DNA from: Nostoc sp. CHAB 5824
GTDB lineage: Bacteria > Cyanobacteriota > Cyanobacteriia > Cyanobacteriales > Nostocaceae
Assembly (NCBI RefSeq): GCF_020829665.1
Contig: NZ_JAIVFT010000010.1
Location: 62,001 to 126,000 of the forward strand
Length of the DNA: 64,000 nucleotides
Direction of reading: 5' to 3'
The number at the start of each line of letters is the position of its first letter. Positions within the stretch are counted from its first letter, which is position 1. Below are positions 16,138 through 25,324 of this stretch, piece after piece. The translations under genes and the position numbers were made by a program. The notes beneath the pieces were generated by a model. That model ran no database searches, was not told where the DNA came from, and was given only the letters and a program-made list of their open reading frames with translations.

Positions 16138-17349
16138 TCACAGCCAGAGATCGAACACGACAAGGCGACTGTTATCCAAAACGCAGCGGAAATTTGAACT
16201 GAGACAATTTCGGAGACCAGAGTAATAATCAAGCCACCAGAAGGCCGGCCAGCCAATGACTATGAAAGTTGCTCCCGCTTGACGCATTCGTTCAAGTTCC
16301 CGGATGGCGATCTCGTCATTCAGTGGTGCTCCCCAGTACTGACCTTCATGTTCAAGGAAGGGCAGAGCATCGAATTGTGGCAGCATCTCGCAACCCCATT
16401 GATTTTCATCGACCAAAATCAAACGCTTCCCTACTGGAATCACAGATGCAATTTCCTGCATAGCAATTCCCAGCCGTTCTGACCAACTCAAATTAAGTTC
16501 AGGTATCAGTTCAGACGTGAATTGACTACGGCGCATACTTATATGCAACAGGCGCTCTGCTAGCCACTGACGATAAGATGCATCTTCTGCACGCGGCGAC
16601 TTTAACAAATAAGCAATACCGTCGGTACGTTCTGCCATCACACCAAGCGGGCCTGTTCCTCCAAGACTGAAATTAATTTGGGAATCTTGTTCAATGTGAT
16701 ATCGGACTTGGGCTAGTTCTTTAGCAATAAAGAAGAGATCGAATTGCGCCGCCATACGTAAGTATAAGTTCAAATCTAACATGTACTTTGAGTGCGGTGC
16801 GTCGATTCCCCCAACCATTGCCAGTGCACTAGTACGAAACATGATGGCTGAGGATAGCAAAATCCATTTCCGCCCATCAACAATCTGGTGGATGAACTCT
16901 AGACCGTCAATTGGCCCCTCTGGAAAGTTATCTGAAAGCTCTCTGCCTGTCACATGCACTGGAACACCATTAGTGTCGATAATTCCAGCTTGGGCAATCG
17001 AAAAACCGGCATCTGGATGGTTGTCTAATGCTAAGACAGATTCACGGATGAAGCCGGGCAGCAGGATGTCATCGTCCGACAAGATGCTTAGATAGGGGCT
17101 AGAATTTACCGCAATAGCCCGCTGCCAATTGCGAAATATTCCGATATTCGTTTCGTTGCGTACATAAGTGATGCGCGAATCCGCGAATGAACATACAACT
17201 GCCTCTGTATCATCGCAAGAAGCATTATCTAAGACAAGAACTTGGAAATCTGGATAGTCTTGTGCCAATGCGCTCTGCAAACTAGTTTTTAATAACTCCG
17301 AGCGATTGTAGGTTGGAATTGCAATGTTAACTTTAGCTTTAAGTGTCAT
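16138..17349 (-). CDS. GT2 glycosyltransferase with extra C-terminal domain (copy 1)
   Basis: The N-terminal 240 residues are a family 2 glycosyltransferase: VNIAIPTYNRSELL, VLVLDNASCDDTEA and the metal-binding SILSDDDILL. The last 95 residues (from LILVDENQWG to VVFDLWL) form a separate domain shared with the next two genes, with conserved YWGAP, AIRELERMRQAGA and GWPAFWWLDYY. I chose ATG 17349, 28 codons into the longest frame, because the GT2 fold begins there and the longer version would overlap the previous gene. It is the last gene of the 12-gene minus-strand run. Donor and acceptor sugars are unknown. Confidence 0.85.
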   Translation of the reverse strand: MTLKAKVNIAIPTYNRSELLKTSLQSALAQDYPDFQVLVLDNASCDDTEAVVCSFADSRITYVRNETNIGIFRNWQRAIAVNSSPYLSILSDDDILLPGFIRESVLALDNHPDAGFSIAQAGIIDTNGVPVHVTGRELSDNFPEGPIDGLEFIHQIVDGRKWILLSSAIMFRTSALAMVGGIDAPHSKYMLDLNLYLRMAAQFDLFFIAKELAQVRYHIEQDSQINFSLGGTGPLGVMAERTDGIAYLLKSPRAEDASYRQWLAERLLHISMRRSQFTSELIPELNLSWSERLGIAMQEIASVIPVGKRLILVDENQWGCEMLPQFDALPFLEHEGQYWGAPLNDEIAIRELERMRQAGATFIVIGWPAFWWLDYYSGLRNCLSSNFRCVLDNSRLVVFDLWL

Positions 17350-17392
17350 GTGTTTCAGGTACCGTCTTTTTGGGTAAAAATGCTTAAAGAAA

Positions 17393-18523
17393 TTAAATAG
17401 ACATACGCAAATCAAAGACAACCAAGCGCTCATTATCTAAAACACAGCGAAACTTAGTACGCAAATAGCAAGCGAACTCAACATAGTAGTCAAACCACCA
17501 GAAAGCTGGCCATCCAAATACGATGAAACTTGCGCCTGCACGGTACAGTCGTTCAAACTCCTTAATAGCAATGGCATCATCTTTTGGTGCTCCCCAATAC
17601 ATACCATCTTTTTCTAGAAAGGGAATTGATTGGCACTTGTCCAGAAGCTGACCAGATCCCCATTCGTTCATGTCAACTAAAATGTACCCTTGCCCCATTG
17701 GAATTAAGGGAGTTAGTTCCTGCTCCAACGCGGCCAGACGTTGGAGAAACTCATACTCAGAACCCTTCCAGCACTCAAAAGCATTTTTGATTTGAATGTC
17801 GTGCTTGTGCAAAGACTCAGACAAGGCTTTTATATGATTGTGATATTGGCTAAGTTGCCAACTATAAGTACGCTTGCTAGTGCCATTATGACCATGAATC
17901 CGATATAGGGCTTGGTACTCAGCAATGCGCTTGATGCTGCCGAAAAAAGGAGACAGAAAAGTTAAGTACGCATCAGCGTTAAGAGAGTAGTAAATATCGG
18001 GTAAGGGAAAAATTCTCTCTAAATAGCTGCGTGACCAGGCATTGCCGCTCGTGGGTGAGAAGACATGGCTATCAATGCTACCTTGGAGATGCAGATCGCG
18101 CAAATCTCCTTCTGGCAGAGGTTGATCGGGAATCAACTTTTCCAATGGCTTACCATCAGCATCTATAGCGTATAAAGGCCAGTGTACCTGTACTATATTC
18201 GGATAGTCCAGCAGTTCAACGGCTCTTGCGATCGCATCAGGCAGCAAAACATCATCTGCATCTAAAAAACAGACAACCTCACCACGACTCGTGGCAAAAC
18301 CAACGTTGAATGCGGAACCCTGTCCGCCATTTTCCTTTAGCAGGGGGATAATCTGTTCTCTATAATTGGCAATGATTTGCCGTGAGTCGTCTGTTGAACC
18401 ATCATCAACCACAATCACTTCTACAGGCCGATAGTTTTGATTGAGAGCACTATCAATTGCCTCCTTCAGAAAACGTTCATAGTTGTAGTTGGTGATGATA
18501 ATACTGACTAGAGGCTTGGTCAT
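17393..18523 (-). CDS. GT2 glycosyltransferase with extra C-terminal domain (copy 2)
   Basis: The 376 residues begin with a GT2 domain: VSIIITNYNYERFLKEAID, VIVVDDGSTDDSRQ and FLDADDVLL (DXD-like). The C-terminal 95 residues carry the shared domain: YILVDMNEWG, YWGAPKDDAIAIKEFERL, GWPAFWWFDYY, FRCVLDNERLVVFDL. Its start overlaps the stop of the preceding gene by 4 bp (ATGA), giving tight translational coupling. The middle region (about 240-280) is helical and differs from copies 1 and 3. It probably adds one sugar of a repeating or stepwise assembled glycan. Confidence 0.88.
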   Translation of the reverse strand: MTKPLVSIIITNYNYERFLKEAIDSALNQNYRPVEVIVVDDGSTDDSRQIIANYREQIIPLLKENGGQGSAFNVGFATSRGEVVCFLDADDVLLPDAIARAVELLDYPNIVQVHWPLYAIDADGKPLEKLIPDQPLPEGDLRDLHLQGSIDSHVFSPTSGNAWSRSYLERIFPLPDIYYSLNADAYLTFLSPFFGSIKRIAEYQALYRIHGHNGTSKRTYSWQLSQYHNHIKALSESLHKHDIQIKNAFECWKGSEYEFLQRLAALEQELTPLIPMGQGYILVDMNEWGSGQLLDKCQSIPFLEKDGMYWGAPKDDAIAIKEFERLYRAGASFIVFGWPAFWWFDYYVEFACYLRTKFRCVLDNERLVVFDLRMSI

Positions 18524-19692
18524 GAGCGTAGGTCAAATACAATCAGATGGTCATTTTGTAATATGCAGGAAAACTTTTGCCGCAAATATTCATGAAATCC
18601 AGGGTAGTATTCCAGCCACCAGAAAGTGTGCCACAAGAAAACGATCGCGCTGGCACCAGTTTGATATAGGCGATCAAATTCTCGAATAGCTGTGTCGTCA
18701 TCTGCTGGACGTCCCCAATACCATCCATCGCGTTCAGTAAAGGGGGTTGTTTGAAAACCTTTGATGATTTCGTTACCGTTCAGGCGGTCTTCATCAACCA
18801 AGATAAAAGATTCCTGTGGCGATATCAGAGTTTGGAGTTTCTCCCTGACCTCGTACAGGTGACCGATGTGATTCCGCTCTATGGCAAAACTTAAGTCTCC
18901 GTACAGTGAAACCAAGTTCCATTTTTTTTGAATCCGCTCGAGGCTCTTGGCGGATTGTTCAAGATCCCATCTCATGAAAAAATAGTCGAGGTCATCTGGA
19001 CGAGGAGGATAAGGGTGCCAGAAATGGACAACAGACTTCGGCTCAAAGACAACTGGAATTTTGGCATTATATAAAGCCAAACTAGAATCGAAATGATCTA
19101 GAAAAATAACATCTTCATCGAAAGGGGAGACTCGATCAAAAACACTTCGGCGGTAGAGCCGACAGTGAGCCTCTCCAGCTAACTGTATCGTCCGGCGATC
19201 AGTTCCTTGATCGAGTTGCTGCTCGCTCGTGGCTGGAAGGACTTCCCATTTAACGCCGCCAGCTGTTTGCACTGACCGAACCTGGCCCTGGTTTGGGTCC
19301 CAATGAACGTTTGTCGCTCCTAAAGGTCCCTCGATAATGCGGGGCACAGCTACATCAGCCGGTTGTTCTTCGCAGGCGGTAATCAGATGGGATAACCAAC
19401 CTTCCTCAACAAGAACATCATTCTCAACGAAGCACAAAAAATCATCGTTAGCCTCCTGAATTACCAAGTTTCTTAACTGGTTGGGCTGCAAATAACAATC
19501 TTTGTAAATGACTTTGACATTACTGCGACCTTCTAATACCTGTTCCATCTGCTGCCAATAGACTTTTGGAGTATTGCAGTCTACTACAATCAGGTTAAAC
19601 GGGATGCGGGTGTACTTGAAAATTCGCTGTAAAGATTCAGCTGCTAAGGAGAATTGTTCGCGAGGAAAGAATCCGATAGTTACTGTTGACAT
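18520..19692 (-). CDS. GT2-like glycosyltransferase with extra C-terminal domain (copy 3)
   Basis: The 390 residues carry a more divergent GT2 domain. FNLIVVDCNTPKVYW stands where copies 1 and 2 have their nucleotide-binding strand, and the acidic motif is FLCFVENDVLVEEGWL. LDHFDSSLALYNAKIPVVFEP resembles the acceptor region of GT2 enzymes. The C-terminal domain matches the other two copies: FILVDEDRLNG, YWGRPADDDTAIREFDRL, HTFWWLEYYPGF, LIVFDLR. It overlaps copy 2 by 4 bp and is 26 bp from the GT-B block upstream. An active transferase is likely but less certain than for copy 2. Confidence 0.82.
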   Translation of the reverse strand: MSTVTIGFFPREQFSLAAESLQRIFKYTRIPFNLIVVDCNTPKVYWQQMEQVLEGRSNVKVIYKDCYLQPNQLRNLVIQEANDDFLCFVENDVLVEEGWLSHLITACEEQPADVAVPRIIEGPLGATNVHWDPNQGQVRSVQTAGGVKWEVLPATSEQQLDQGTDRRTIQLAGEAHCRLYRRSVFDRVSPFDEDVIFLDHFDSSLALYNAKIPVVFEPKSVVHFWHPYPPRPDDLDYFFMRWDLEQSAKSLERIQKKWNLVSLYGDLSFAIERNHIGHLYEVREKLQTLISPQESFILVDEDRLNGNEIIKGFQTTPFTERDGWYWGRPADDDTAIREFDRLYQTGASAIVFLWHTFWWLEYYPGFHEYLRQKFSCILQNDHLIVFDLRS

Positions 19693-19718
19693 AATATATC
19701 TCTTATACTCAATGGCAC

Positions 19719-20858
19719 TTAACTCATTGCTGCCTCTAGAAGAGACGAAAGAACTTTATTTGAGTCAAAATATTCCTCTGCTAACCTCCTTGCTGCTTGC
19801 CGATGTCGCTCATAGTCAGCGTTGATGGCTTCTACACCGTTCACTACCTCTTTTTGGTTGCGGAAAGTTAAAATTCCTTCTCCTATCGGCAGCCAATCGT
19901 TTAAGCCTGTGTCTTGAACTAAAATTGGCCTGCCAGAGGCTAGGTAACAGACGCTGCGATCGCTAAACCAACCGCCTTTTGTCGCAACATAACCGTGTTT
20001 TGCAACTCCAAATTCAGCACGGGATTCTTGAACGAATGTCTGGTAAGACTCTGGTGAAAAGGACGCAATCCATCCAGGGAGGACTTCCCAGCCGTACTGG
20101 GATAGCTCATTGGGAAAGCCGCCACTTAATGCAATCCGAAAGGGTTGTTTGGTGAGTTGCGGTATGTCAATGAACTTGAGAAATTCTTTATCCTTGTTGC
20201 CGTAGGTGACTCCCTCGTATACCACCTCCCGATAACTGCGCCATTGCATAATCGAACTGAAGTGGGTGGGATTATCGTCCTCAATCACTGGCCAGTAAGG
20301 CAGTGCTACTGGAGGTAACGTCTTTAGCCAATGCCTAGCGTTTGTGGGGATGAGACAGTCCTCAGCACCAATACGTTGCCCAATCGTAAACAGGTGATCG
20401 CAACGTTCGATGGTTTTGATTAACTCCGCATGACCGCTGGCAATGTTAATCTGAGTGAAACCTGGATCGGCATCAATATAAATGCGGCGCTTCGGCAACT
20501 CATATTCCTCTCTCCAAAGAGAAATTGGTGAGCCACGCACAATCATCAAATCAGCCTGGGAGCAGATGTCCTTAAACTCGTCAACATCCATCCCAACTGA
20601 GCGATCGCCAGCGCGGTAAATCCATTGGTTTACAAAGCCAAGCGGTTCCAGGCAGTTTCTCACATAATTGGTGGGATAGTCTAACTCGGTTGTGAATTCC
20701 TCAGTCTGCCAGTTATAAACCCACGACTCTGACCCGCATTCTTCCAAGTAGAAGACATCATGCCCAAGTGCGCGTAGACCCAAAAGATACTGTAGGTCAG
20801 ACCAGGCATTGCCTCCTATGGGAAAACGTCCTATAGCACTAGCAAAAATAATAATCAT
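19719..20858 (-). CDS. GT-B-like glycosyltransferase, tandem paralogue 4
   Basis: The 379-residue protein is one of four adjacent paralogues. The N-terminus IIIFASAIGRFPIGGNAWSD begins a Rossmann-like domain followed by YLLGLRALGHDVFYLEE. The C-terminal domain holds the family's best motif, GWFSDRSVCYLASGRPILVQ, then GLNDWLPIGEGILTF, and ends in a helix with RRLAEEYFDSNKVL. This resembles the donor-binding half of CgeB/YkvP-like glycosyltransferases. It overlaps the preceding paralogue by 4 bp (ATGA). The sugar is unknown. Confidence 0.78.
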   Translation of the reverse strand: MIIIFASAIGRFPIGGNAWSDLQYLLGLRALGHDVFYLEECGSESWVYNWQTEEFTTELDYPTNYVRNCLEPLGFVNQWIYRAGDRSVGMDVDEFKDICSQADLMIVRGSPISLWREEYELPKRRIYIDADPGFTQINIASGHAELIKTIERCDHLFTIGQRIGAEDCLIPTNARHWLKTLPPVALPYWPVIEDDNPTHFSSIMQWRSYREVVYEGVTYGNKDKEFLKFIDIPQLTKQPFRIALSGGFPNELSQYGWEVLPGWIASFSPESYQTFVQESRAEFGVAKHGYVATKGGWFSDRSVCYLASGRPILVQDTGLNDWLPIGEGILTFRNQKEVVNGVEAINADYERHRQAARRLAEEYFDSNKVLSSLLEAAMS

Positions 20859-22060
20859 CCTACTACCTCGACTCTTTCTAACTGATCTCGATCGGTAATT
20901 GCCGTTTCCAGTAGTCGAGGCAGCACTACTTTATAACTGAAAGTTTGCTCGGCTAACTCCCGTGCTGCCAAACAATGCGCTGAATAATCTGCATTGACGC
21001 GCTCTATACAGTCTATGGCTGATTCTAAGGATGAAAACGCCAGCACACCGCGACCTGTTGGCAACCAATCGCTAAATCCGGTATCTTGTAAGATGACGGG
21101 GCGACCAGCAGCGAGATAGCAGACACTGCGATCGCTAAACCAACCGCTACGGGTTTTGACATAAGCTTGTTTGGCAACGCTAAACTCTCCACGGGAGCCA
21201 GTCAGGTAATTTCTGTATGTTGACAAACTAGCGCTAATTTCCCCGCCATCTCGAACTAACCAGCCTGCTGCCTTTAAAGATTTCGCAACCTCTGCTATTT
21301 CTGCGTCCCTGCCGCCAAGAGCGAGTTCGAGTTTCTGCGAAAGGTAGCTAGGGAGTTCCAGCAGGCGCATGAATTCCCGATCTTTCTGTCCATAATGTTC
21401 ATCTTTGTAAGTCACGCCCCCATAAGCATTCCAATTGGCAATTGTAGTGAATGGTAAATTGCCGCGTTCTTCGCCACTATCTTCTGGAATAACTATCGAG
21501 TTTTTCCATATCTCTGGCACAACGGGCGGTAAGGTGGGGAGCCATTCAATTCCATCACTCGGTATGCTGCAATCAGGTTGCCCAATATTAACGCCATAAC
21601 TAAAGTAGGCGTGATACTCATTGCGACCCTCGGCAGCAAACGTCCCAATCTGGGTAAAGAATGGGTCCATATCGATTAATACTCGGTGTTTACATAATAG
21701 AAATTCAGGTAACCAGCAAACTCCACCGATATTTAATAGCAGATCCGTCGTCCTGAGCATCTGCTTTATTTCTTGCCAATCCGCACCGTAGATATTTTGT
21801 GTATCCCGATTTACATAGCACACCGTTGTATTCACGCCATAGGTGTTTATTAGTGTCTGGACTGCGTGAAGGCCAACATGGGGGTCATCATTGTAATTGT
21901 GGTTGATTGGGTTATAGCAGGACCCAGACCAGCCGCTTTCCTCCAGGTATAAGACTTCATGTCCTAGATGATGTAGCCCTAACAGGTAGTGGAAGTAGGC
22001 TAAAAGATTGCCAGCTACTGGATGTCGAATCATATATCCGCAAACAACAATGCGTGCCAT
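20855..22060 (-). CDS. GT-B-like glycosyltransferase, tandem paralogue 3
   Basis: The 401 residues start ARIVVCGYMIRHPVAGNLLA and YLLGLHHLGHEVLYLEESGW. The signature block is KQAYVKTRSGWFSDRSVCYL then AAGRPVILQDTGFSDWLPTG, with FAAEGRNEYHAYFSYGVNIG in the middle domain. The same order of blocks is seen in the three neighbours, so all four arose by tandem duplication. It has diverged enough to suggest a different donor or acceptor. It sits 2 bp after paralogue 2 and overlaps paralogue 4 by 4 bp. Confidence 0.78.
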   Translation of the reverse strand: MARIVVCGYMIRHPVAGNLLAYFHYLLGLHHLGHEVLYLEESGWSGSCYNPINHNYNDDPHVGLHAVQTLINTYGVNTTVCYVNRDTQNIYGADWQEIKQMLRTTDLLLNIGGVCWLPEFLLCKHRVLIDMDPFFTQIGTFAAEGRNEYHAYFSYGVNIGQPDCSIPSDGIEWLPTLPPVVPEIWKNSIVIPEDSGEERGNLPFTTIANWNAYGGVTYKDEHYGQKDREFMRLLELPSYLSQKLELALGGRDAEIAEVAKSLKAAGWLVRDGGEISASLSTYRNYLTGSRGEFSVAKQAYVKTRSGWFSDRSVCYLAAGRPVILQDTGFSDWLPTGRGVLAFSSLESAIDCIERVNADYSAHCLAARELAEQTFSYKVVLPRLLETAITDRDQLERVEVVG

Positions 22061-22062
22061 GC

Positions 22063-23280
22063 TTATAACCCCGCTCGCTCCATTAGACTGCCAATCACTT
22101 TCTCTGCGGCAAAGTACTCTGAGGCAATTTCACGGGCTGCTCGGCAATTGCCTTCGTAGTCGCTTTTGATTGCATCCACTGCCGCCAGAATATCTTCTAT
22201 AGTGTTGAATGCAAATAATCCCTTCCCCGTGGGCAAGAACTTGCTAAACCCTGTTTCTTGAGTGATCACAGGACGCCCTGCTGCTAGATAGCAGACAGAG
22301 CGATCGCTGAACCAGCCAGTGCGAGGACGAACATACTGATCCTTTGTAACAGTGAACTCACCTAGAGAGGCACAAATATAGTTACGATAGGCGATCGGAT
22401 CGGATAATGCTCTAGCATAAACAATCCGCCAACCGCGATTAATCATTTCAGCTTCCTCTTGAGCATTAATACCTTCAAGAGCAAGCTCAAGCGGTAGCAA
22501 AGACTTTGCCGGAAGGTCTATGAAGCGCCGGAATTCTCGGTCTTTGCGCCAGTAATACTTCTCCCCTTGCCAAACGATATCATTGTCCCAATGCTCCCAG
22601 TTTGAGATAGTTGTAAGAGCTGAGTCCAAAATTGGTGGACTATCGATGAACCACCAATCGAGGCAAACTGGCGGTCGCGTCGGATGCCACTGGTATCGAT
22701 CAACGGGTACAAGACAGTCGGGTGCTCCAAGATTCTCGCCATAGGTGAATAAGTAATTATAAGCATCAAGTTGCTCAATCTTTTGAGCGTCATTCTCGGC
22801 TACTTTAATCTGATCGACCATCGGATCAGTTTGTAAATATATAAGACAGGCTATATCGTCGTGCTCAGTACGTAGGGGATGGTATCCACATAAATTGATG
22901 ACTGCGTCCGCTTCCTTGTAGAGTTTTGCCAATCCGATTAAGTCACGTGCTCCCAGGGTTGCATCTCGCACTCCTGGAGGACGGAAAATCCAACGATCGC
23001 TCAAACCGATACTATCCATGTATTGGGCAAGATAGCGCACATTTGCTGAATATTCTGATGTATGCCAGCAGAAAGTAATGGGATCTAAGAGTTCGCTATC
23101 GGTATCCTCGACGTACCATACATCGAAACCTAATCGCCGCAAGCCTGCTAGATAGTGGAGCACTTGCCAGGTCATGCCCCCAAATGGGAAGGATGCCAGC
23201 ATACCCCAGACGACGACTATTCCCCGAGTAGCAGGCGGATAGTCAAAAGAAAGGATCATTGGGTTCACTCCATCCATCAT
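22063..23280 (-). CDS. GT-B-like glycosyltransferase, tandem paralogue 2
   Basis: The 405-residue protein opens with MMDGVNPMILSFDYPPATRG, then GIVVVWGMLASFPFGGMTWQ and YLAGLRRLGFDVWYVED. The C-terminal block is RPRTGWFSDRSVCYLAAGRP, VITQETGFSKFLPTGKGLFA and AAREIASEYFAAEKVIGSL. It overlaps paralogue 1 by 4 bp and is separated from paralogue 3 by 2 bp. There is no membrane segment, so it should act at the cytosolic face on a lipid-linked or protein acceptor, before export by the ABC pair upstream. That link is inference. Confidence 0.78.
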   Translation of the reverse strand: MMDGVNPMILSFDYPPATRGIVVVWGMLASFPFGGMTWQVLHYLAGLRRLGFDVWYVEDTDSELLDPITFCWHTSEYSANVRYLAQYMDSIGLSDRWIFRPPGVRDATLGARDLIGLAKLYKEADAVINLCGYHPLRTEHDDIACLIYLQTDPMVDQIKVAENDAQKIEQLDAYNYLFTYGENLGAPDCLVPVDRYQWHPTRPPVCLDWWFIDSPPILDSALTTISNWEHWDNDIVWQGEKYYWRKDREFRRFIDLPAKSLLPLELALEGINAQEEAEMINRGWRIVYARALSDPIAYRNYICASLGEFTVTKDQYVRPRTGWFSDRSVCYLAAGRPVITQETGFSKFLPTGKGLFAFNTIEDILAAVDAIKSDYEGNCRAAREIASEYFAAEKVIGSLMERAGL

Positions 23281-24533
23281 TGAAATTTAAGAGCATAGTT
23301 TAGGATGCCATTCAAAGTTTGTTTAGCTTCAAAATATGTTTCAACAATTTCCCTTGCTGCTCGACAGTGCTTTTCATAACTGGTATTTATTGTCGCTAAA
23401 GCATCGGCTGCTTCACTAAGCGTCGAGAACCGGAACATCCCCTGACCATTGGGTAGGAAGGAACTCGGTCCAGTATGTTGAACAACAACAGGTTTCCCGC
23501 TTGCTAAATAGCAAAGCGTGCGATCGCTAATCCAGGCATTTTGAAACTTCATGCATGAAGGTTTAGCGCAACTAAACTCTCCTCGCGACATTTGGATGTA
23601 AGATTGATAGCTATCAGGACTGCCAGCCATTTTGTAGGCATGGCGCACCCGCCAACCATAGCTCTCCAGCACTTCCCGATCCTCTGCATCTCCTTTATAA
23701 TCAGTAACATCACGCGGTACGGGATTGTTGGCTTGCCAGCTTTGCTCTTTTCTGCTTTGGTCATCTTCCACGTCTCCCTCACCCAGGCACAGCGCCAGCT
23801 CAAGCACTTGGTCGGTTAGGAGCGGCAGTTCCACAAATTGCATGAAGGAAACTCGCTTGTTGTTCTCGTAGCAGATATCCTGCCCGTCCGTAATCCATTC
23901 CCCTTTGCCCCCATTGCCCCACCAGCCGGAGACAGTTGTAAATGCTTCGCTGTTGGGATTGTAAACGTATGGCCACAACTCAAGACACACTGGTGGTCGA
24001 ATTCGCATCCAAGTCAAACCACAATCCGAAAACTTAGCGCTAGGTGTGCCGACAGTTTCACCAGTACTAAAGTAATAATCGTGTGGGGGTACGGCGAGCT
24101 GTCCAACTGTTATCCAAAATTGTAATAAACCTGGATCGATATCTATTAGGGCAGTCCGTCGAAAACATGAAAGCAAAGCTGGATGAATACCGTAGTAAAA
24201 GTTTAGTAAAAGGTCTGCTTGCCGAAAAATTGCCTGTGCTTTTGATGACCAAACTCCAATGGATTCATACTCGCTACCATGATCGGATATCGCGTTCTGG
24301 TCAGAGTAAAGGATGACCTTTCCACTAAGTCCATAGCGTTCCATACGCTGGTAAAACGTTGAAAGCATAAGTTTATCCTGCTCTCGATCGCCGCTGCTGT
24401 GGAAGCGCTCTAGCCAATACACCTCACATCCCAACTGGCGTAGCCCCTGCACATATTGCATATAAACCCAGAAATGACCCCCTCCTTCTGGAAAGGTCAC
24501 GACGTTTGATGGGGAGATGACAACGACAGACAT
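23277..24533 (-). CDS. GT-B-like glycosyltransferase, tandem paralogue 1
   Basis: The 418 residues are the first of the four paralogues in transcription order. It begins VVVISPSNVVTFPEGGGHFW and YVQGLRQLGCEVYWLERFHS. The C-terminal signature is SRGEFSCAKPSCMKFQNAWI then SDRTLCYLASGKPVVVQHTG; the conserved GWFSDRS is changed to AWISDRT. An insertion of about 30 charged residues near position 255 (EDDQSRKEQSWQ) is absent from the others. It starts 16 bp after the deacetylase stop. It is the most divergent of the four. Confidence 0.76.
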   Translation of the reverse strand: MSVVVISPSNVVTFPEGGGHFWVYMQYVQGLRQLGCEVYWLERFHSSGDREQDKLMLSTFYQRMERYGLSGKVILYSDQNAISDHGSEYESIGVWSSKAQAIFRQADLLLNFYYGIHPALLSCFRRTALIDIDPGLLQFWITVGQLAVPPHDYYFSTGETVGTPSAKFSDCGLTWMRIRPPVCLELWPYVYNPNSEAFTTVSGWWGNGGKGEWITDGQDICYENNKRVSFMQFVELPLLTDQVLELALCLGEGDVEDDQSRKEQSWQANNPVPRDVTDYKGDAEDREVLESYGWRVRHAYKMAGSPDSYQSYIQMSRGEFSCAKPSCMKFQNAWISDRTLCYLASGKPVVVQHTGPSSFLPNGQGMFRFSTLSEAADALATINTSYEKHCRAAREIVETYFEAKQTLNGILNYALKFQ

Positions 24534-24549
24534 AATACTTCCCTCCCCA

Positions 24550-25245
24550 CTAAGCTGATCGGTTTGTTAGAAAATTGGCGAGTTCTCGAAAGCCTATAAG
24601 TTGGATCTGGAGTTCTGTGAGCTTGCTTCTGACGATTGGGCTGCAAAGCGTTTGTAATTCCGTTTCTCGCTCGATCGCATAAGTTGACGAAAACTCTGGA
24701 TCAACATAACCTGGATGGCAGCTCAATTCGGTAAACCCTTCCCGAACTTCGGTTTCTAGCATTTGGACTAGATTATCCACGCTAATCTGCTCCAGATGCG
24801 TCTCTCCATCCCATTGCCCATAAAAGCTGGGGAAGTAACGAACTGGAGAGTGTTCTCTTAGTGGCAATTGATATTGCTGCGCTAAATTAAGAAAGTGGGG
24901 TAGTAATTGAGGAGAACGGTGGATGTTATGATGCGAGTCAAGATGAGTAGGTAGACGCCCTATTAGCTCTTGAAAGCGTTTCAATTGGCGATTTAGTTCG
25001 GCACGGCATTGATCCAAAGCCGTGAGATCGACTGCTAATTCACCATCCTCGCTCGTGATATTTACATGCAAACCAATGCTTAGTTCGGGTAGTTTACGGC
25101 TTAAGATAGCTGCTTCCTCACTCGCTGGCATATTCACCATTAAGCTCGTGCTAGTCAGCACTCCGTAACAGTGGGCTTCAACAATGCCACTGTTAATGCC
25201 TTGACTAGCACCAAAATCATCTCCATTAACAATGCAATACTTCAT
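24550..25245 (-). CDS. ChbG/HpnK (YdjC-like) carbohydrate deacetylase
   Basis: YdjC-fold enzymes remove N- or O-acetyl groups from sugars with a divalent metal. The 231 residues show the N-terminal VNGDDFGASQGINSGIVEA with the catalytic and metal aspartates, GLHVNITSE, the metal-binding THLDSHHNIHRSPQL, and a late ELSCHPGY. All usual metal ligands (D, H, H) appear present. It lies between the ABC pair and the glycosyltransferase block, 16 bp before the latter. It probably edits an acetylated sugar of the same glycan. Confidence 0.87.
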   Translation of the reverse strand: MKYCIVNGDDFGASQGINSGIVEAHCYGVLTSTSLMVNMPASEEAAILSRKLPELSIGLHVNITSEDGELAVDLTALDQCRAELNRQLKRFQELIGRLPTHLDSHHNIHRSPQLLPHFLNLAQQYQLPLREHSPVRYFPSFYGQWDGETHLEQISVDNLVQMLETEVREGFTELSCHPGYVDPEFSSTYAIERETELQTLCSPIVRSKLTELQIQLIGFRELANFLTNRSA

Positions 25246-25324
25246 GGATCAAACTCTTTGAACAGAAATCTTGCTAGTTTTCTAACCACCTGTTTGCGAA
25301 CTCACGATTGCAGATTAAATACAA

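Noticed and set aside
17350..17433. Longer start for the GT2 gene at 16138
   Set aside because: The added 28 residues are not part of the GT2 fold and would overlap the preceding gene.
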